Shown: piece after piece, positions 1 through 8,427 of the stretch
How the letters are laid out: each line of letters begins with the position of its first letter
Position numbering within the stretch: position 1 is the stretch's first letter
DNA from: Undibacterium sp.
Lineage (GTDB): Bacteria > Pseudomonadota > Gammaproteobacteria > Burkholderiales > Burkholderiaceae_D
NCBI RefSeq assembly: GCF_030651495.1
Contig: NZ_JAUSFI010000089.1
Coordinates: 1-39,439 of the forward strand
Length of the DNA stretch: 39,439 bases
Reading direction: 5' to 3'
The notes under the pieces: model-generated
What the model was told of the DNA's origin: nothing
Databases searched by the model: none
What the model saw: the letters and a program-made list of their open reading frames with translations, nothing else
Program-made: the position numbers and the translations under genes

Positions 1-1432
1 CCACCAAGGCGCCCACCAGCCGGCCGAACTTCTTCAGTGTGGCGCCGTTGTTGCCCAGAATCTTGCGGCCCAGCAGATCCAGCGACTGGATGGTGTTGGT
101 GCCCTCATAAATCATGTTGATGCGGGCATCGCGCACGAACTGCTCCATGCCCCATTCCTTGATGTAGCCGTGGCCGCCAAACACCTGCTGGCAGGCCGAG
201 GTGGCGGTCCAGCCGTTGTCGGTGATGAAGGCCTTGACGATGGGCGTGAGCATGGCCAGCAACTCGCCGGAATCCTTGCGCACTTTCTCGTCCGGGTGGT
301 TCAGTTCTTTTTCCAGCAGCATGGAGCTGTAGCACATCAAGGCGCGGCCGCCTTCGGCATAGGCCTTGGCCGTGAGCAGCATCTTGCGCACATCCGGGTG
401 CACGATGATCGGATCGGCGGGTTTGTCTTTGGCTTTGGGGCCGGACAGCGAACGCATCTGGATGCGGTCTTTGGCGTAGGCCAGTGCATTCTGGTAAGCC
501 ACTTCGGTCAGCCCGAGCGACTGGTTGCCCACGCCCAGGCGCGCGGCGTTCATCATCACAAACATGCCCTGCATGCCCTTGTTGGGCTGGCCGACCATGG
601 TGCCGACCGCGTTTTCCAGCACCATCTGGGCGGTCGCGCTGGCCTTGATACCCATCTTGTGCTCCAGGCCGCCGCAGTAAATGCCGTTGCGGCCACCCAA
701 GCTGCCGTCTTTGTTCACCAGGAACTTGGGCACGATGAACAGGCTCACGCCCTTGATGCCGGCAGGCGCATCGGGCAGGCGGGCCAGCACCAGGTGGATG
801 ATGTTGTCGGCCATGTCGTGTTCACCAGCGCTGATGAAAAGTTTGTTGCCGGTGATCTTGTAGGTGCCGTCCGCCTGGGGCTCGGCCTTGGTGCGCATCA
901 GGCCCAGGTCGGTACCGCAATGGGGCTCGGTCAAGCACATGGAGCCGGTCCACTCGCCGCTGGTCATTTTGTGCAGGTAGGTTTGCTTTTGCTCTTCGGT
1001 GCCGTGGGTGTGCAGGGCCGCATAGGCGCCATGCGTGAGACCGGGGTACATGGTCCAGGCCTGGTTGGCGCTGTTGAGCATTTCATAAAACATGCTGTTG
1101 ACCACCAGCGGTAAGCCCTGGCCGCCAAACGCGGGGTCGCAGCCCAGCGCTGCCCAGCCACCGTCAATGTACTGGCGGTAGGCTTCCTTGAAACCCTTGG
1201 GTGTCGTCACCGCATGGGTTTTCTGGTCGATGCTGCAGCCCTCGGCGTCGCCGGAGACATTGAGCGGGAAAGCCACGTCGGCGGCAAACTTGCCACCTTC
1301 TTCAAGCACGGCATTGATGGTGTCCACATCGATGTCAGCATGCTGTGGAAGTTGTTTGAAATCATCAACAACGTTGAGCAACTCGTGCATCACAAACTGC
1401 ATATCGCGCAGGGGCGGGTTATAGATAGGCAT
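1..1432 (-). CDS. Acyl-CoA dehydrogenase (C-terminus cut by window edge)
   Basis: FAD-dependent oxidation of an acyl-CoA thioester to the 2,3-enoyl-CoA in the cytoplasm. The frame opens with ATG at 1432 (MPIYNPPLRDMQF, the short N-terminal helix domain typical of the ~600-residue DmdC/FadE-like subfamily) and runs open for about 477 codons to the left edge, so roughly the last 120 residues are missing. Visible motifs are the flavin/substrate segment with MCLTEPHCGTDLG, the AGEHD loop, and the base-containing MIYEGTNTIQSLDL near residue 450, whose Glu is the catalytic position in this subfamily. A TetR-type regulator lies 27 bases upstream on the same strand, which suggests a two-gene unit under the regulator's operator. 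The exact chain-length or methylthiopropionyl-CoA specificity cannot be read from sequence. Confidence 0.93.
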   Translation of the reverse strand, partial: MPIYNPPLRDMQFVMHELLNVVDDFKQLPQHADIDVDTINAVLEEGGKFAADVAFPLNVSGDAEGCSIDQKTHAVTTPKGFKEAYRQYIDGGWAALGCDPAFGGQGLPLVVNSMFYEMLNSANQAWTMYPGLTHGAYAALHTHGTEEQKQTYLHKMTSGEWTGSMCLTEPHCGTDLGLMRTKAEPQADGTYKITGNKLFISAGEHDMADNIIHLVLARLPDAPAGIKGVSLFIVPKFLVNKDGSLGGRNGIYCGGLEHKMGIKASATAQMVLENAVGTMVGQPNKGMQGMFVMMNAARLGVGNQSLGLTEVAYQNALAYAKDRIQMRSLSGPKAKDKPADPIIVHPDVRKMLLTAKAYAEGGRALMCYSSMLLEKELNHPDEKVRKDSGELLAMLTPIVKAFITDNGWTATSACQQVFGGHGYIKEWGMEQFVRDARINMIYEGTNTIQSLDLLGRKILGNNGATLKKFGRLVGALV

Positions 1433-1459
1433 GCTGAATACTCCTTGTAAAACTGTGAA

Positions 1460-2137
1460 TCAGGAAACGGTAGTGGCGCCGTAGCGCGCGAGAATGTTTT
1501 GAAAACCGGTGTTGGCACGCTCAATCGAACCGGGTTTTTTCAGGAAGCGGGCTTCGTAGTGCAGGGCCAGAATAAGACCGTGTATTTCAAAGACCATTTG
1601 TTCTTCGTTGACGTCGGCGCGCAAATGGCCGCACGATCTGGCCATGACAACCGCACGGTTCATGGCACCCAGCCAAATTTGTACTGAGGTAGCCAGCGCG
1701 TCGCGCACTGGCCCTGGGCGGTCGTCAAACTCGACGGCGCCGCTGATAAAGATGCAGCCGGCCTGGATTTCCTCAGCCACGAGCTTCATCCAGTTGGCGA
1801 ACAGTGCTTGCACCCGGGGCAGGCCACGCGGCTGCGACAGGGCGGCATAAAAGACATCGTGCTCAAACTGAGCAAAATACTGGTGGATGACCGAGATCTG
1901 CAACTCTTCGCGCGAGCCGAAATGGGCAAACACGCCGGACTTGCTCATGTGCGCGACTTCGGCCAACACCCCGATGCTCAAGCCCTCCAAGCCGACTTGT
2001 GTGGCCAAGCCCAACGCAGCATCCACAATAGCCTGTTTGGTTTGCTGCCCTTTTTGCGACACACGCCCCACCGACGAACGCGCGGAAGAAGGCGCAGAAG
2101 ACCGGGGCCGCTTGGCAGAGGGACGGGTGAGGGGCAT
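1460..2137 (-). CDS. TetR/AcrR-family transcriptional regulator
   Basis: A 225-residue repressor-type protein. After a basic, Ser/Arg-rich N-terminus (residues 1-30), the DNA-binding domain covers about 31-80, with the helix-turn-helix in LSIGVLAEVAHMSKSGVFAHF (about 53-73). The remainder is an all-helical ligand and dimer domain. The start at 2137 places the ATG 15 bases downstream of a near-perfect 24-bp palindrome (2153-2176), a likely autoregulatory operator. The gene ends 27 bases before the acyl-CoA dehydrogenase, so it probably controls that gene in response to an acyl-CoA or related ligand. The ligand is inferred only from the neighbour. Confidence 0.9.
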   Translation of the reverse strand: MPLTRPSAKRPRSSAPSSARSSVGRVSQKGQQTKQAIVDAALGLATQVGLEGLSIGVLAEVAHMSKSGVFAHFGSREELQISVIHQYFAQFEHDVFYAALSQPRGLPRVQALFANWMKLVAEEIQAGCIFISGAVEFDDRPGPVRDALATSVQIWLGAMNRAVVMARSCGHLRADVNEEQMVFEIHGLILALHYEARFLKKPGSIERANTGFQNILARYGATTVS

Positions 2138-2152
2138 GGGTGCAATGCTGTG

Positions 2153-2176
2153 AAAATAGAACGATCGTGCTATTTT
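2153..2176. promoter_or_regulatory. Probable TetR-family operator palindrome
   Basis: A 24-bp inverted repeat with arms AAAATAGAACGA and TCGTGCTATTTT. Eleven of twelve base pairs match, and the core ACGATCGT is exactly symmetric. It sits 15 bp upstream of the TetR-type gene's ATG in the only sizeable gap between that gene and slmA. Cores of the ACGATCGT type are common for TetR-family sites. No convincing sigma-70 -10 box could be fixed; the palindrome would overlap or closely follow the promoter, as expected for repression. Confidence 0.7.
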
Positions 2177-2245
2177 GCAGCATTTCCTCCGAACCCCTTC
2201 AAAAAAAGGGATTTCTAGAGGCGCCCTTCTAACGCAGGGGTGGGT

Positions 2246-2914
2246 TTACCCGAGCAGCAGGGCCAGGCTGGCGTCCAGCCGCTCCGAGGGCAAACGCCTG
2301 AAACCGGAGCGGACAAAACGCTGCAGGCGTCCAGCGGTAAACGCCGCCAAAACCGAAGCGCGCACGGCGGCATCGGCGCCGTCGTCACGCAGGCATTGTT
2401 TGAGGGCGGCTTCGATTTTGTCAAAAAACTGGTTCATGCGCTGCTGCAGACGTTCGTGCTCGAACACCAGCGCATCACCGACCATGACGCGGGCCATGCC
2501 GGGGTTTTTCTCGGCAAATTGCATCAGCATGGCGATGACCTTGGCCGCTTGGCGCGCGCCGGCATCGACCGAATCCGCGCTGGCAGACTGCTCGCGCTCG
2601 ACAATTTGGTTGATGAGCGAAAACACCGACTGCTCAATGAATTCAATCAGCCCTTCAAACATCTGGGCTTTGCTGGCGAAGTGCCGGTACAGGGCGGCCT
2701 CGCTGACAGCCAGCCGCGCCGCCAGTGCAGCGGTGGTAATGCGTTCACCCCCCGGCTGCTCCAGCATGCTGGCCAGTGCCTGCAAAATCTGCACCCGCCG
2801 CTCACCGGGTTTGGGACGTTTGCGACCTGGAGCGGCCACGTCATCGGCGTCAGAGGACGGCTCCAATGTCTGGGAATCCGGGTCTTCGGTGGAGGTGTAA
2901 GGAGCGTCTGGCAT
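2246..2914 (-). CDS. slmA: SlmA-type nucleoid occlusion factor (TetR fold)
   Basis: About 222 residues, matching the SlmA family along its length. The N-terminal HTH reads RITTAALAARLAVSEAALYRHF, followed by the family-specific SLIEFIE-type segment (here GLIEFIEQSVFSLINQI), NPGMARVM, ALVFEHERLQQRMNQFFD and FVRSGFRRLPSERLDA. SlmA binds specific chromosomal sites and antagonises FtsZ polymerisation over the nucleoid, so it acts in division-site selection rather than as a classical repressor. It carries an unusual low-complexity acidic/Pro N-terminal extension of about 40 residues compared with E. coli SlmA. The start is uncertain: ATG 2914 is chosen, ATG 2941 is the alternative, and neither has a clear ribosome binding site. 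It follows the sensor kinase gene by 55 bases. Confidence 0.9.
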   Translation of the reverse strand: MPDAPYTSTEDPDSQTLEPSSDADDVAAPGRKRPKPGERRVQILQALASMLEQPGGERITTAALAARLAVSEAALYRHFASKAQMFEGLIEFIEQSVFSLINQIVEREQSASADSVDAGARQAAKVIAMLMQFAEKNPGMARVMVGDALVFEHERLQQRMNQFFDKIEAALKQCLRDDGADAAVRASVLAAFTAGRLQRFVRSGFRRLPSERLDASLALLLG

Positions 2915-2969
2915 GGTGCACGGAGCGGTGTGTGCGTGCATTCTCGCACAGCGCCCACTAGGGTTTAGC

Positions 2970-4418
2970 CTAGGCCGGGAGCCACAGCGAAATCCGCAAA
3001 CCGCGCCCCGCGCTGCCCGACTCGATCCGCAAAAAGCTTTGGTGCACCCGGGCGATTTCTTTGGCAATCGCCAGCCCCAGGCCATTGCCTTCTCCCACGC
3101 TACCGGGCACCCGGTAAAAGCGCTCCAGCACACGCAGGCGTTCCCCCGCAGGGATGCCGGGGCCGTCGTCTTCCACTTCCAGATAGGGCTGCGCCACCCC
3201 TTGGGCGCCGGTTGACCCGACCCCGCAGCGCAGAGTGACCCGCCCACCCGACGGGGTGTATTTGATGGCGTTGTCGACCAAATTGCCCATCAGCTCGCGC
3301 AAGAGCCATTCATGTCCGGTGACGTGCACGGGCGCCGCATCCAACCCGAGGTCAATGCCTTTGGCGGTGGCGGCATCCAGATAATTCTCCAACAGCACCT
3401 CGCACAACTGCTGCAGGTCGACCCGCTGCATCGGCAAGGTGTGGGAGCTGCGGGCGTCTGCCCGTGACAGGGCCAGCAGCTGGTTGGCGAGTTGGGAAGT
3501 GCGCCGCGCTGCGCTGCGCAGCTTGTTGATCTGCTCGGCGCTCAGGGTGATTTCGGCACTGCCTTGCACCGCCAGGTTTTCCCCCGTGCTGGCAGAACGG
3601 TCGCGCCAGTCCGCCTGGCCACTGCGGTTGACGGTCTGCGCCCATGCCTCGACCTGGGCTTGCAGGCCTGCCAGCGGGGTGCGCAGCTGGTGCGCGGCAT
3701 CGGCCACAAACCGGGCCTGACTCTCGGCCTGCGCATTGACCAAATCGAACAGCCGGTTGAGGGACAACACCAGGGGGCGCACCTCGTCCGGCGAGGCCTG
3801 CGGGTCCAATGCAGACAGGTCGCGCGGAGACCGCCGCTCCACGGCTTCTTTCAGCTCATACAGCGGCCGCAATGCCCGGCGCACCGCCCAGTTGACCGCA
3901 AAAAAGGCCGTGATGACAAGTACCACATTGGGCAACACCACCTTGAGCCAGATCTGGTGCAACCACTGCTGGCGCGTGTCCGAGCCGTCGGCCAGGCGCA
4001 CCACCAGTTCACCGGCGGTGGTGTTCATCCGCTGGCTGACGATGCGGTAGGTCACACCCTCGTGTTCCTCGCTGGAGAATTCCGGCTCCCGCATGCTGGG
4101 CAGCGGCCCGTCCAGCCAGCGATCACCCACCAGCACATCGCCATCCAGGCCCAGCACCGCAAATGCCGCCAAGCCGGGACGGTCGTTCAAAAACTCTTCC
4201 ACCGGCGGCGCAGTCAACAGTTCAGGTGGGGACGCGTCGGTGGCTCCCCGCGCAATCACGGAATCGGCCAGCATCGGCACCAAGCCCAGCAGGTGGCGGT
4301 CTTGTTGAACGGCGGCGCTGCCCGCCAAGCGATAGTCAAACCAGGCGTTCAGGGCGGTCAGCAAAAACAGCGGTACCAGCAACAGCAGCAGCAAGCGCCG
4401 CTGCAGGCCCGAGGTCAC
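2970..4418 (-). CDS. Sensor histidine kinase, TctE/QseC-like
   Basis: Inner-membrane kinase partner of the adjacent OmpR-type regulator. I start it at GTG 4418, which overlaps the regulator's TGA as GTGA and gives 482 residues. The longer in-frame reading from 4649 is shadow sequence of the regulator gene. TM1 is about residues 8-24 (Leu-rich), a periplasmic sensor region about 30-155 matches the 2CSK_N type of TctE proteins, TM2 is about 158-178, then a short HAMP-like linker. The H-box FVADAAHQLRTPLAG has phospho-acceptor His243. An N-box (ELMGNLVDNAIKYTP), G1 (EDDGPGIP) and G2 (GNGLGLAIAKEI) follow. TctE kinases often sense tricarboxylates, but the ligand here is unknown. No transporter gene is adjacent. 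Confidence 0.92.
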   Translation of the reverse strand: MTSGLQRRLLLLLLVPLFLLTALNAWFDYRLAGSAAVQQDRHLLGLVPMLADSVIARGATDASPPELLTAPPVEEFLNDRPGLAAFAVLGLDGDVLVGDRWLDGPLPSMREPEFSSEEHEGVTYRIVSQRMNTTAGELVVRLADGSDTRQQWLHQIWLKVVLPNVVLVITAFFAVNWAVRRALRPLYELKEAVERRSPRDLSALDPQASPDEVRPLVLSLNRLFDLVNAQAESQARFVADAAHQLRTPLAGLQAQVEAWAQTVNRSGQADWRDRSASTGENLAVQGSAEITLSAEQINKLRSAARRTSQLANQLLALSRADARSSHTLPMQRVDLQQLCEVLLENYLDAATAKGIDLGLDAAPVHVTGHEWLLRELMGNLVDNAIKYTPSGGRVTLRCGVGSTGAQGVAQPYLEVEDDGPGIPAGERLRVLERFYRVPGSVGEGNGLGLAIAKEIARVHQSFLRIESGSAGRGLRISLWLPA

Positions 4419-5155
4419 GCCGCATCCCCCGGGACCCCGGCCGTGGGCACCAGCTCCAGGCGGTAACCAAAACCCCGGATGGAGCGCAAAGCGATGCCGT
4501 GCGGCTCCAGCTTGCCACGCAGGCGCGAGATATACACCTCCACGGCATTGGGGGTAATCTCTTTGTCCCAGCCGGTCAGCGCCTGCAGCAGCTTGTCTTT
4601 GTTGGCCGGTTTGGGGGCTTGCAACAGCAGGTACTCCATCACGGTCCATTCGCGCGGACCCAATTCAATGGGAATCGCGGCCGGCAGGTCTGCAGCACCC
4701 GCCCCCGACGTGCTGGCCGCCGGACGGATGCACGCCACGCGTTGCGCGGTGTCCAGCTCCAGGGCACCAAAAGTCAGTGTTGCCGAGGTGGCCGCCTGCG
4801 ACCGGCGTAAGAGTGCACGCAAACGGGCCAGCATCTCGGGCAACTCAAAGGGTTTGATCATGTAGTCGTCGGCGCCCATGTCCAAACCCTGCACCCGGTC
4901 TTGCAGGGCATCGCGGGCTGTCAGGATCAGCACTGGCATGGCGTGACCGCCTTGCCGCAGGCGCTGGGTCAGGGCCAAGCCATCCATGGACGGCAAACCG
5001 ATGTCGATCACGGCCAGATCGAAGGTTTCGGACTTGGTGACCTCCAAGGCCCGCTCCGCACTGCCCACCCAGTCCACCGCATAACCGGCGTCAGACAAAC
5101 CCAGCTTGATGCCGCTGGCCACCATGACGTCGTCTTCCACAAGTAATAACCGCAT
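4415..5155 (-). CDS. OmpR-family response regulator, TctD/QseB-like
   Basis: A 246-residue two-domain regulator. The receiver domain (1-115) has acidic pocket D8/D9, phospho-acceptor D51 (VIDIGLPSMDG), T79 and K101 (ADDYMIKPF). The winged-helix domain (about 130-240) contains GPREWTVMEYLLLQAP and the recognition-helix region NAVEVYISRLRGKL, ending with IRGFGYRL. An Ala/Pro-rich insertion near residues 145-160 sits between the domains. Its stop overlaps the kinase start by 4 bases, so the pair is translationally coupled. Upstream lies a 76-bp gap to argB holding a short repeat-like element (5157-5214), which would be part of its leader. Confidence 0.94.
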   Translation of the reverse strand: MRLLLVEDDVMVASGIKLGLSDAGYAVDWVGSAERALEVTKSETFDLAVIDIGLPSMDGLALTQRLRQGGHAMPVLILTARDALQDRVQGLDMGADDYMIKPFELPEMLARLRALLRRSQAATSATLTFGALELDTAQRVACIRPAASTSGAGAADLPAAIPIELGPREWTVMEYLLLQAPKPANKDKLLQALTGWDKEITPNAVEVYISRLRGKLEPHGIALRSIRGFGYRLELVPTAGVPGDAA

Positions 5156-5156
5156 G

Positions 5157-5214
5157 ATTTAGGCCTCCAGCCCTTATGGAATGTGCGCAGGCAGCTATCT
5201 ATTTAATAGCAAAA
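5157..5214 (-). repeat. Short dispersed-type intergenic element (Comamonadaceae-like)
   Basis: In the argB to response-regulator gap, the minus strand reads TTTTGCTATTAAATAGATAG, then CTGCCTGCGCACATTCCATA, then AGGGCTGGAGGCCTAAAT. It has a small GCTAT/ATAGC inverted repeat (5193-5197 with 5206-5210) and the AAGGGCTGGAGGCC block at its other end. From memory, this pattern (GCTAT...AATAGCTGCTTGCGC...AAGGGCTAGAGGCC) recurs in many intergenic regions of Acidovorax, Polaromonas and Rhodoferax genomes. Only one copy was seen in this window, so the repeat call rests on that memory. Function is unknown. Confidence 0.5.
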
Positions 5215-5231
5215 ACTCTCGAAAGAACGCC

Positions 5232-6134
5232 TCAATGCGAGCGGATCATGGTGCCGAAGGCCTGGTCCGTCAAGATCTCCAGCAGCAGCACATGCGGCAC
5301 CCGGCCGTCGATGATGTGCACCGAGTTGACCCCGCTCTTGGCGGCGTCCAGCGCACCACTGATTTTGGGCAACATGCCGCCGCTGATGGTGCCATCGGCA
5401 AACAATTCGTCAATCTGTCGTGCGGTGAGGTCCGTCAGCAAGGTACCGGACTTGTCGAGCACACCGCTGATGTTGGTCAGCATCATGAGTTTTTCGGCGT
5501 GCAGCACGGTGGCCAGTTTGGCTGCCACCACGTCGGCATTGATGTTGTAGCTCTCGTTGTGCTCACCAAAACCGATCGGGCTGATCACCGGGATGAAGGC
5601 ATCGTCTTGCAAGGCCTTGACCACGCTGGGGTCGATGCTGACGATATCGCCCACCTGGCCGACATCGTGCTCCTTGCTGGCGTCCGTGCTGTCCATCATT
5701 TTGAGCTTTTGGGCGCGGATCATGCCACCGTCGCGGCCCGTCAGGCCCACGGCCTTGCCGCCAGCGTGGTTGATCAGGCCCACGATGTCCTGCTGGACCT
5801 CGCCACCCAGCACCCACTCCACCACTTCCATGGTCTCGGCATCGGTCACCCGCATGCCCTGGATGAATTCGCCTTTTTTACCCAAGCGCTTGAGGGCGCT
5901 TTCAATTTGCGGCCCACCACCGTGCACCACCACCGGGTTGATACCCACCAGCTTGAGCAGCACCACGTCTTCAGCAAAGGCCTGCTGCAGCGCCGGGTCT
6001 GTCATGGCGTTGCCTCCGTACTTGATGACCATGGTCTTGCCATGGAACTTGCGGATATAGGGCAGTGCCTGGGCCAAAATTTCGGCTTTGTCGCGGGGGG
6101 CAATTTGGGTAGTGGAGCCAAGGGTATCGGACAT
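5232..6134 (-). CDS. argB: Acetylglutamate kinase
   Basis: Phosphorylates N-acetyl-L-glutamate with ATP, the second step of arginine biosynthesis, in the cytoplasm. It is 300 residues of amino-acid-kinase fold. Nucleotide and phosphate motifs are KYGGNAM (about 39-45) and VVHGGGPQI (about 69-77). The acetylglutamate segment contains [10 protein letters not shown], the sensor/lid part reads [13 protein letters not shown], and the C-terminal catalytic part has [13 protein letters not shown] and [10 protein letters not shown]. The N-terminal helix (residues 1-25, [15 protein letters not shown]) is the extension seen in hexameric, arginine-feedback-inhibited kinases. It is the last typical core gene before the polysaccharide island and starts 29 bases after the WbpM-like gene ends. 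Confidence 0.97.
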   Translation of the reverse strand: MSDTLGSTTQIAPRDKAEILAQALPYIRKFHGKTMVIKYGGNAMTDPALQQAFAEDVVLLKLVGINPVVVHGGGPQIESALKRLGKKGEFIQGMRVTDAETMEVVEWVLGGEVQQDIVGLINHAGGKAVGLTGRDGGMIRAQKLKMMDSTDASKEHDVGQVGDIVSIDPSVVKALQDDAFIPVISPIGFGEHNESYNINADVVAAKLATVLHAEKLMMLTNISGVLDKSGTLLTDLTARQIDELFADGTISGGMLPKISGALDAAKSGVNSVHIIDGRVPHVLLLEILTDQAFGTMIRSH

Positions 6135-6163
6135 GGTGGCTTGGGTAAGTGAGGTGAATCGGA

Positions 6164-8023
6164 TTAGCTCGGCTGGTAGCCTTGCACATGCTTCAGCAAA
6201 AAGGCCTTGATGGCGGCGACATCATTTTGGGTGGCGGCGGTCTGTAGCTCCGCCAACTCCTGCTGCAACGTTGACCACGGCAAAAAGGGCTCACGTGCTT
6301 TCATGATGCGTGGGTGCTCGGTCGCTTCGGGGTTGTCCCCAATCAGCAACTCCTCATACAACTTCTCCCCGGTGCGCAGGCCGGTGATGGCAATTTCGAT
6401 GTCGCCGGACGGATGTGCTTCGTCTCGCAAAGCCAACCCCGAGAGCTGCACCATGCGCCGAGCCAGGTCGATGATTTTGACCGGCTCGCCCATGTCCAGC
6501 ACAAACACATCCCCGCCTTGCCCCATCGCGCCGGCCTGCAACACCAGTTGCGCGGCCTCGGGGATGGTCATGAAATAGCGGGTCACCTCGGCATGCGTCA
6601 CCGTCAAAGGCCCGCCTGCGGCCAGCTGCCGCCTGAACAGTGGCACCACACTGCCGCTGGAGCCCAGCACGTTGCCAAAGCGCACCATCGACAGACAGGT
6701 GTTGGACTGGTCTGCCGCCAAGGCCTGCAGTACCAGCTCAGCGATGCGTTTGGTCGCGCCCATCACATTGGTTGGCCGCACCGCCTTGTCGGTACTGATC
6801 AAGACAAACCGGTGCACACCGGCCCCGATCGCCGCTCGGGCCATGTTCAGGGTGCCGAACACATTGTTCATCACGCCAGCCCCGGCATTGCTTTCCACCA
6901 AAGGGACATGCTTGTAGGCTGCGGCGTGGTACACGGTTGCCGGATGGTATTTTTCGCAGACCGCCAGCAGGCGGTCGGCATGTGCCACGCTGACCAGCAA
7001 AGGAACCAATTCAACGCTGAGCAACTTGGCAACGCAAATGGCTTCCAGCTCCTGATGGATGGTGTACAGGCCAAACTCGTTGTGGTCCAGCAGCAGCAAC
7101 TGGCGCGGCTGCTGAAGCAGAATCTGGCGGGTGAGCTCGCCCCCAATGCTGCCACCGGCGCCACTGACCAAGACGACCTGTCCGGCCAAGTCACGGGCCA
7201 ACAGTTCATTGCTGGGCGGCACCGGCTCGCGGCCCAGTAAGTCCTCAATATCTAGCTCTTTGAAATCCTGCACCGAAACACGCCCGCTGGCGAGGTCTGC
7301 CAGACTTGGAAGTGTGCGGACATGGACCGGCAGACTGTCCAGCGATTCAATGATCCGGTTACGCCGATCGCGCGACGCGCTGGGCATGGCCAGCAAAATA
7401 TCGGAAATGCGCTCGGCCTGAACCAAATCCGGCATGTTGTGGGACGGGAACACGGGCACCCCGTTGATGCTCCGGCCGACTTTGGATGCATCGTCGTCAA
7501 CAAATCCGACCAGCTGAAACTGGCGGGATACCCCCAACGCCGCAGCGGTCTGTACACCTGCAGTGCCAGCGCCAAAGATCAACAAACGTCCACCGACTTC
7601 AGCCGCTGAACCCGACAGGCCCGCCAGCCAAAACCGGGCAAACGCTCGACTGGCGCCCACCAACAACAAAAAAATCAGAGGCTGCAACAACCCCAGGCTG
7701 CGGGGAACATTGGGCCACTGCCGCCATAACAACATGGCCGACAGCAACACCGCGTAAATGCCAACCGCCTGCGCGGTAGCCACCAACGCCGCCTGCCCGG
7801 TGTAGCGAAAAATGGCGCGGTACAGGCCGAACTTGATGAATACAGGGACGGCCAGCACGGGCGCCACCGCATAAACCCACCATTGCGCACCCACAGGCTG
7901 ATGCAGCGCATCCAGACGCAAAGTAAACGCAATCCAGGTGGCCAGCAACGCCAGTACGACATCCAGCGCAATGACCACCAACCGCTTGGCCACACGTGGC
8001 CAGCCTAAAACCTGCTTATGCAT
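6164..8023 (-). CDS. Membrane-bound UDP-GlcNAc 4,6-dehydratase, WbpM/PglF type
   Basis: A 619-residue membrane-anchored SDR that should convert UDP-GlcNAc to UDP-2-acetamido-2,6-dideoxy-4-keto-hexose, precursor of QuiNAc, bacillosamine or FucNAc-type sugars. Four N-terminal membrane segments lie within about 15-37, 48-67, 80-100 and 108-128. A first Rossmann motif is GAGTAG (151-156) and the catalytic domain has SGAGGSIG (287-294). The active site contains STDKAV (410-415) and Met421-x3-Lys425, with Met at the Tyr position as is characteristic of WbpM/PglF/FlaA1. [13 protein letters not shown] lies near the C-terminus. The ATG overlaps the H-NS-family gene's stop by 8 bases, so the two are coupled. 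No dedicated aminotransferase (PglE) or reductase for its product is obvious nearby; the RmlD-like protein at 13.2 kb is one candidate. Confidence 0.94.
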   Translation of the reverse strand: MHKQVLGWPRVAKRLVVIALDVVLALLATWIAFTLRLDALHQPVGAQWWVYAVAPVLAVPVFIKFGLYRAIFRYTGQAALVATAQAVGIYAVLLSAMLLWRQWPNVPRSLGLLQPLIFLLLVGASRAFARFWLAGLSGSAAEVGGRLLIFGAGTAGVQTAAALGVSRQFQLVGFVDDDASKVGRSINGVPVFPSHNMPDLVQAERISDILLAMPSASRDRRNRIIESLDSLPVHVRTLPSLADLASGRVSVQDFKELDIEDLLGREPVPPSNELLARDLAGQVVLVSGAGGSIGGELTRQILLQQPRQLLLLDHNEFGLYTIHQELEAICVAKLLSVELVPLLVSVAHADRLLAVCEKYHPATVYHAAAYKHVPLVESNAGAGVMNNVFGTLNMARAAIGAGVHRFVLISTDKAVRPTNVMGATKRIAELVLQALAADQSNTCLSMVRFGNVLGSSGSVVPLFRRQLAAGGPLTVTHAEVTRYFMTIPEAAQLVLQAGAMGQGGDVFVLDMGEPVKIIDLARRMVQLSGLALRDEAHPSGDIEIAITGLRTGEKLYEELLIGDNPEATEHPRIMKAREPFLPWSTLQQELAELQTAATQNDVAAIKAFLLKHVQGYQPS

Positions 8024-8387
8024 TGATCGCGAAGGCTTCCTTGCTTTGACCCTGCGCGATCAGGGCGACCAACCATTTGGGAGTAAGACCTCGACCCGAC
8101 CAGGTTTCGCCATTGGGGCCGCGGTATTTGGCGGCTACAGGGGTGGTGGATTTTTTGGTGGCTCTCGGCGCTTTCGGAGCCTTGTCGACCACCGATTTGA
8201 CTTTGCCGCGGCCCACTTTACTGGACTTGATAGGCTTTGCGGACTGCAAATCCTTCACGGTGATGCCAAACGCCTGCATTTTCACCAGAATATCTTGCAC
8301 GGTGCTTTGGAAATCCTTGGCCTTGATTTCATTGGCTTGCTTTTGCAGCTTTTCGATTTGGCTTTGGATGTCGATCAAATTATTCAT
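8016..8387 (-). CDS. H-NS-family nucleoid-associated protein
   Basis: A 123-residue histone-like protein. The start at ATG 8387 is set by GGAG six bases upstream (8394-8397); a longer in-frame reading to 8447 has no such site. The N-terminal coiled-coil oligomerisation part (IQSQIEKLQKQANEIKAKDF, about 6-25) is followed by a basic Lys/Ala/Pro linker (about 50-85) and the C-terminal DNA-binding domain YRGPNGETWSGRGLTPKWL (about 87-105), where TWSGRG is the minor-groove AT-hook-like motif of Burkholderiales H-NS/BpH3 types. Such proteins bind AT-rich DNA and silence acquired genes. It lies inside the relatively AT-rich polysaccharide island and overlaps the dehydratase gene by 8 bases, so an autoregulatory role on this locus is possible (inference). 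A weak promoter with TAATAT near 8425 could serve it. Confidence 0.93.
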   Translation of the reverse strand: MNNLIDIQSQIEKLQKQANEIKAKDFQSTVQDILVKMQAFGITVKDLQSAKPIKSSKVGRGKVKSVVDKAPKAPRATKKSTTPVAAKYRGPNGETWSGRGLTPKWLVALIAQGQSKEAFAINA

Positions 8388-8393
8388 ATGAAA

Positions 8394-8397
8394 CTCC
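8394..8397 (-). promoter_or_regulatory. Ribosome binding site fixing the H-NS-family start
   Basis: GGAG on the minus strand, six bases before ATG 8387. It supports the shorter start over the reading that begins at 8447. Confidence 0.7.
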
Positions 8398-8427
8398 GGT
8401 AAAAACAAAAAACAATTGAATTTTATA

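Noticed and set aside
170..1114. Long plus-strand open frame of 314 codons opposite the acyl-CoA dehydrogenase
   Set aside because: It is the antisense shadow of a high-GC gene; the minus frame has clear acyl-CoA dehydrogenase motifs and the plus translation is His/Gln/Gly-rich without family features.
2195..2210. CCCTT/AAGGG hairpin near an A-run as a terminator after slmA
   Set aside because: The A/T run is in the loop rather than after the stem, and the stem is only 5 bp, so it does not look like a rho-independent terminator for either strand.
2958..2973. CTAGG/CCTAG inverted repeat at the kinase stop codon
   Set aside because: Only a 5-bp stem with no T-run; too weak to call as a terminator or operator.
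2915..3247. Longer N-terminus of SlmA
   Set aside because: It would read through the end of the kinase gene in another frame; the SlmA-like sequence begins well after ATG 2914.
3492..4466. Plus-strand frame of 324 codons opposite the sensor kinase, also 5181-6152 opposite argB and 6314-7240 opposite the WbpM-type gene
   Set aside because: All are mirror frames of well-supported minus-strand genes and show no recognisable domain.
4419..4649. Longer N-terminus of the sensor kinase
   Set aside because: The added 77 residues lie in the response regulator's coding sequence; the GTG at 4418 overlapping the TGA, followed by a membrane helix, fits the family.
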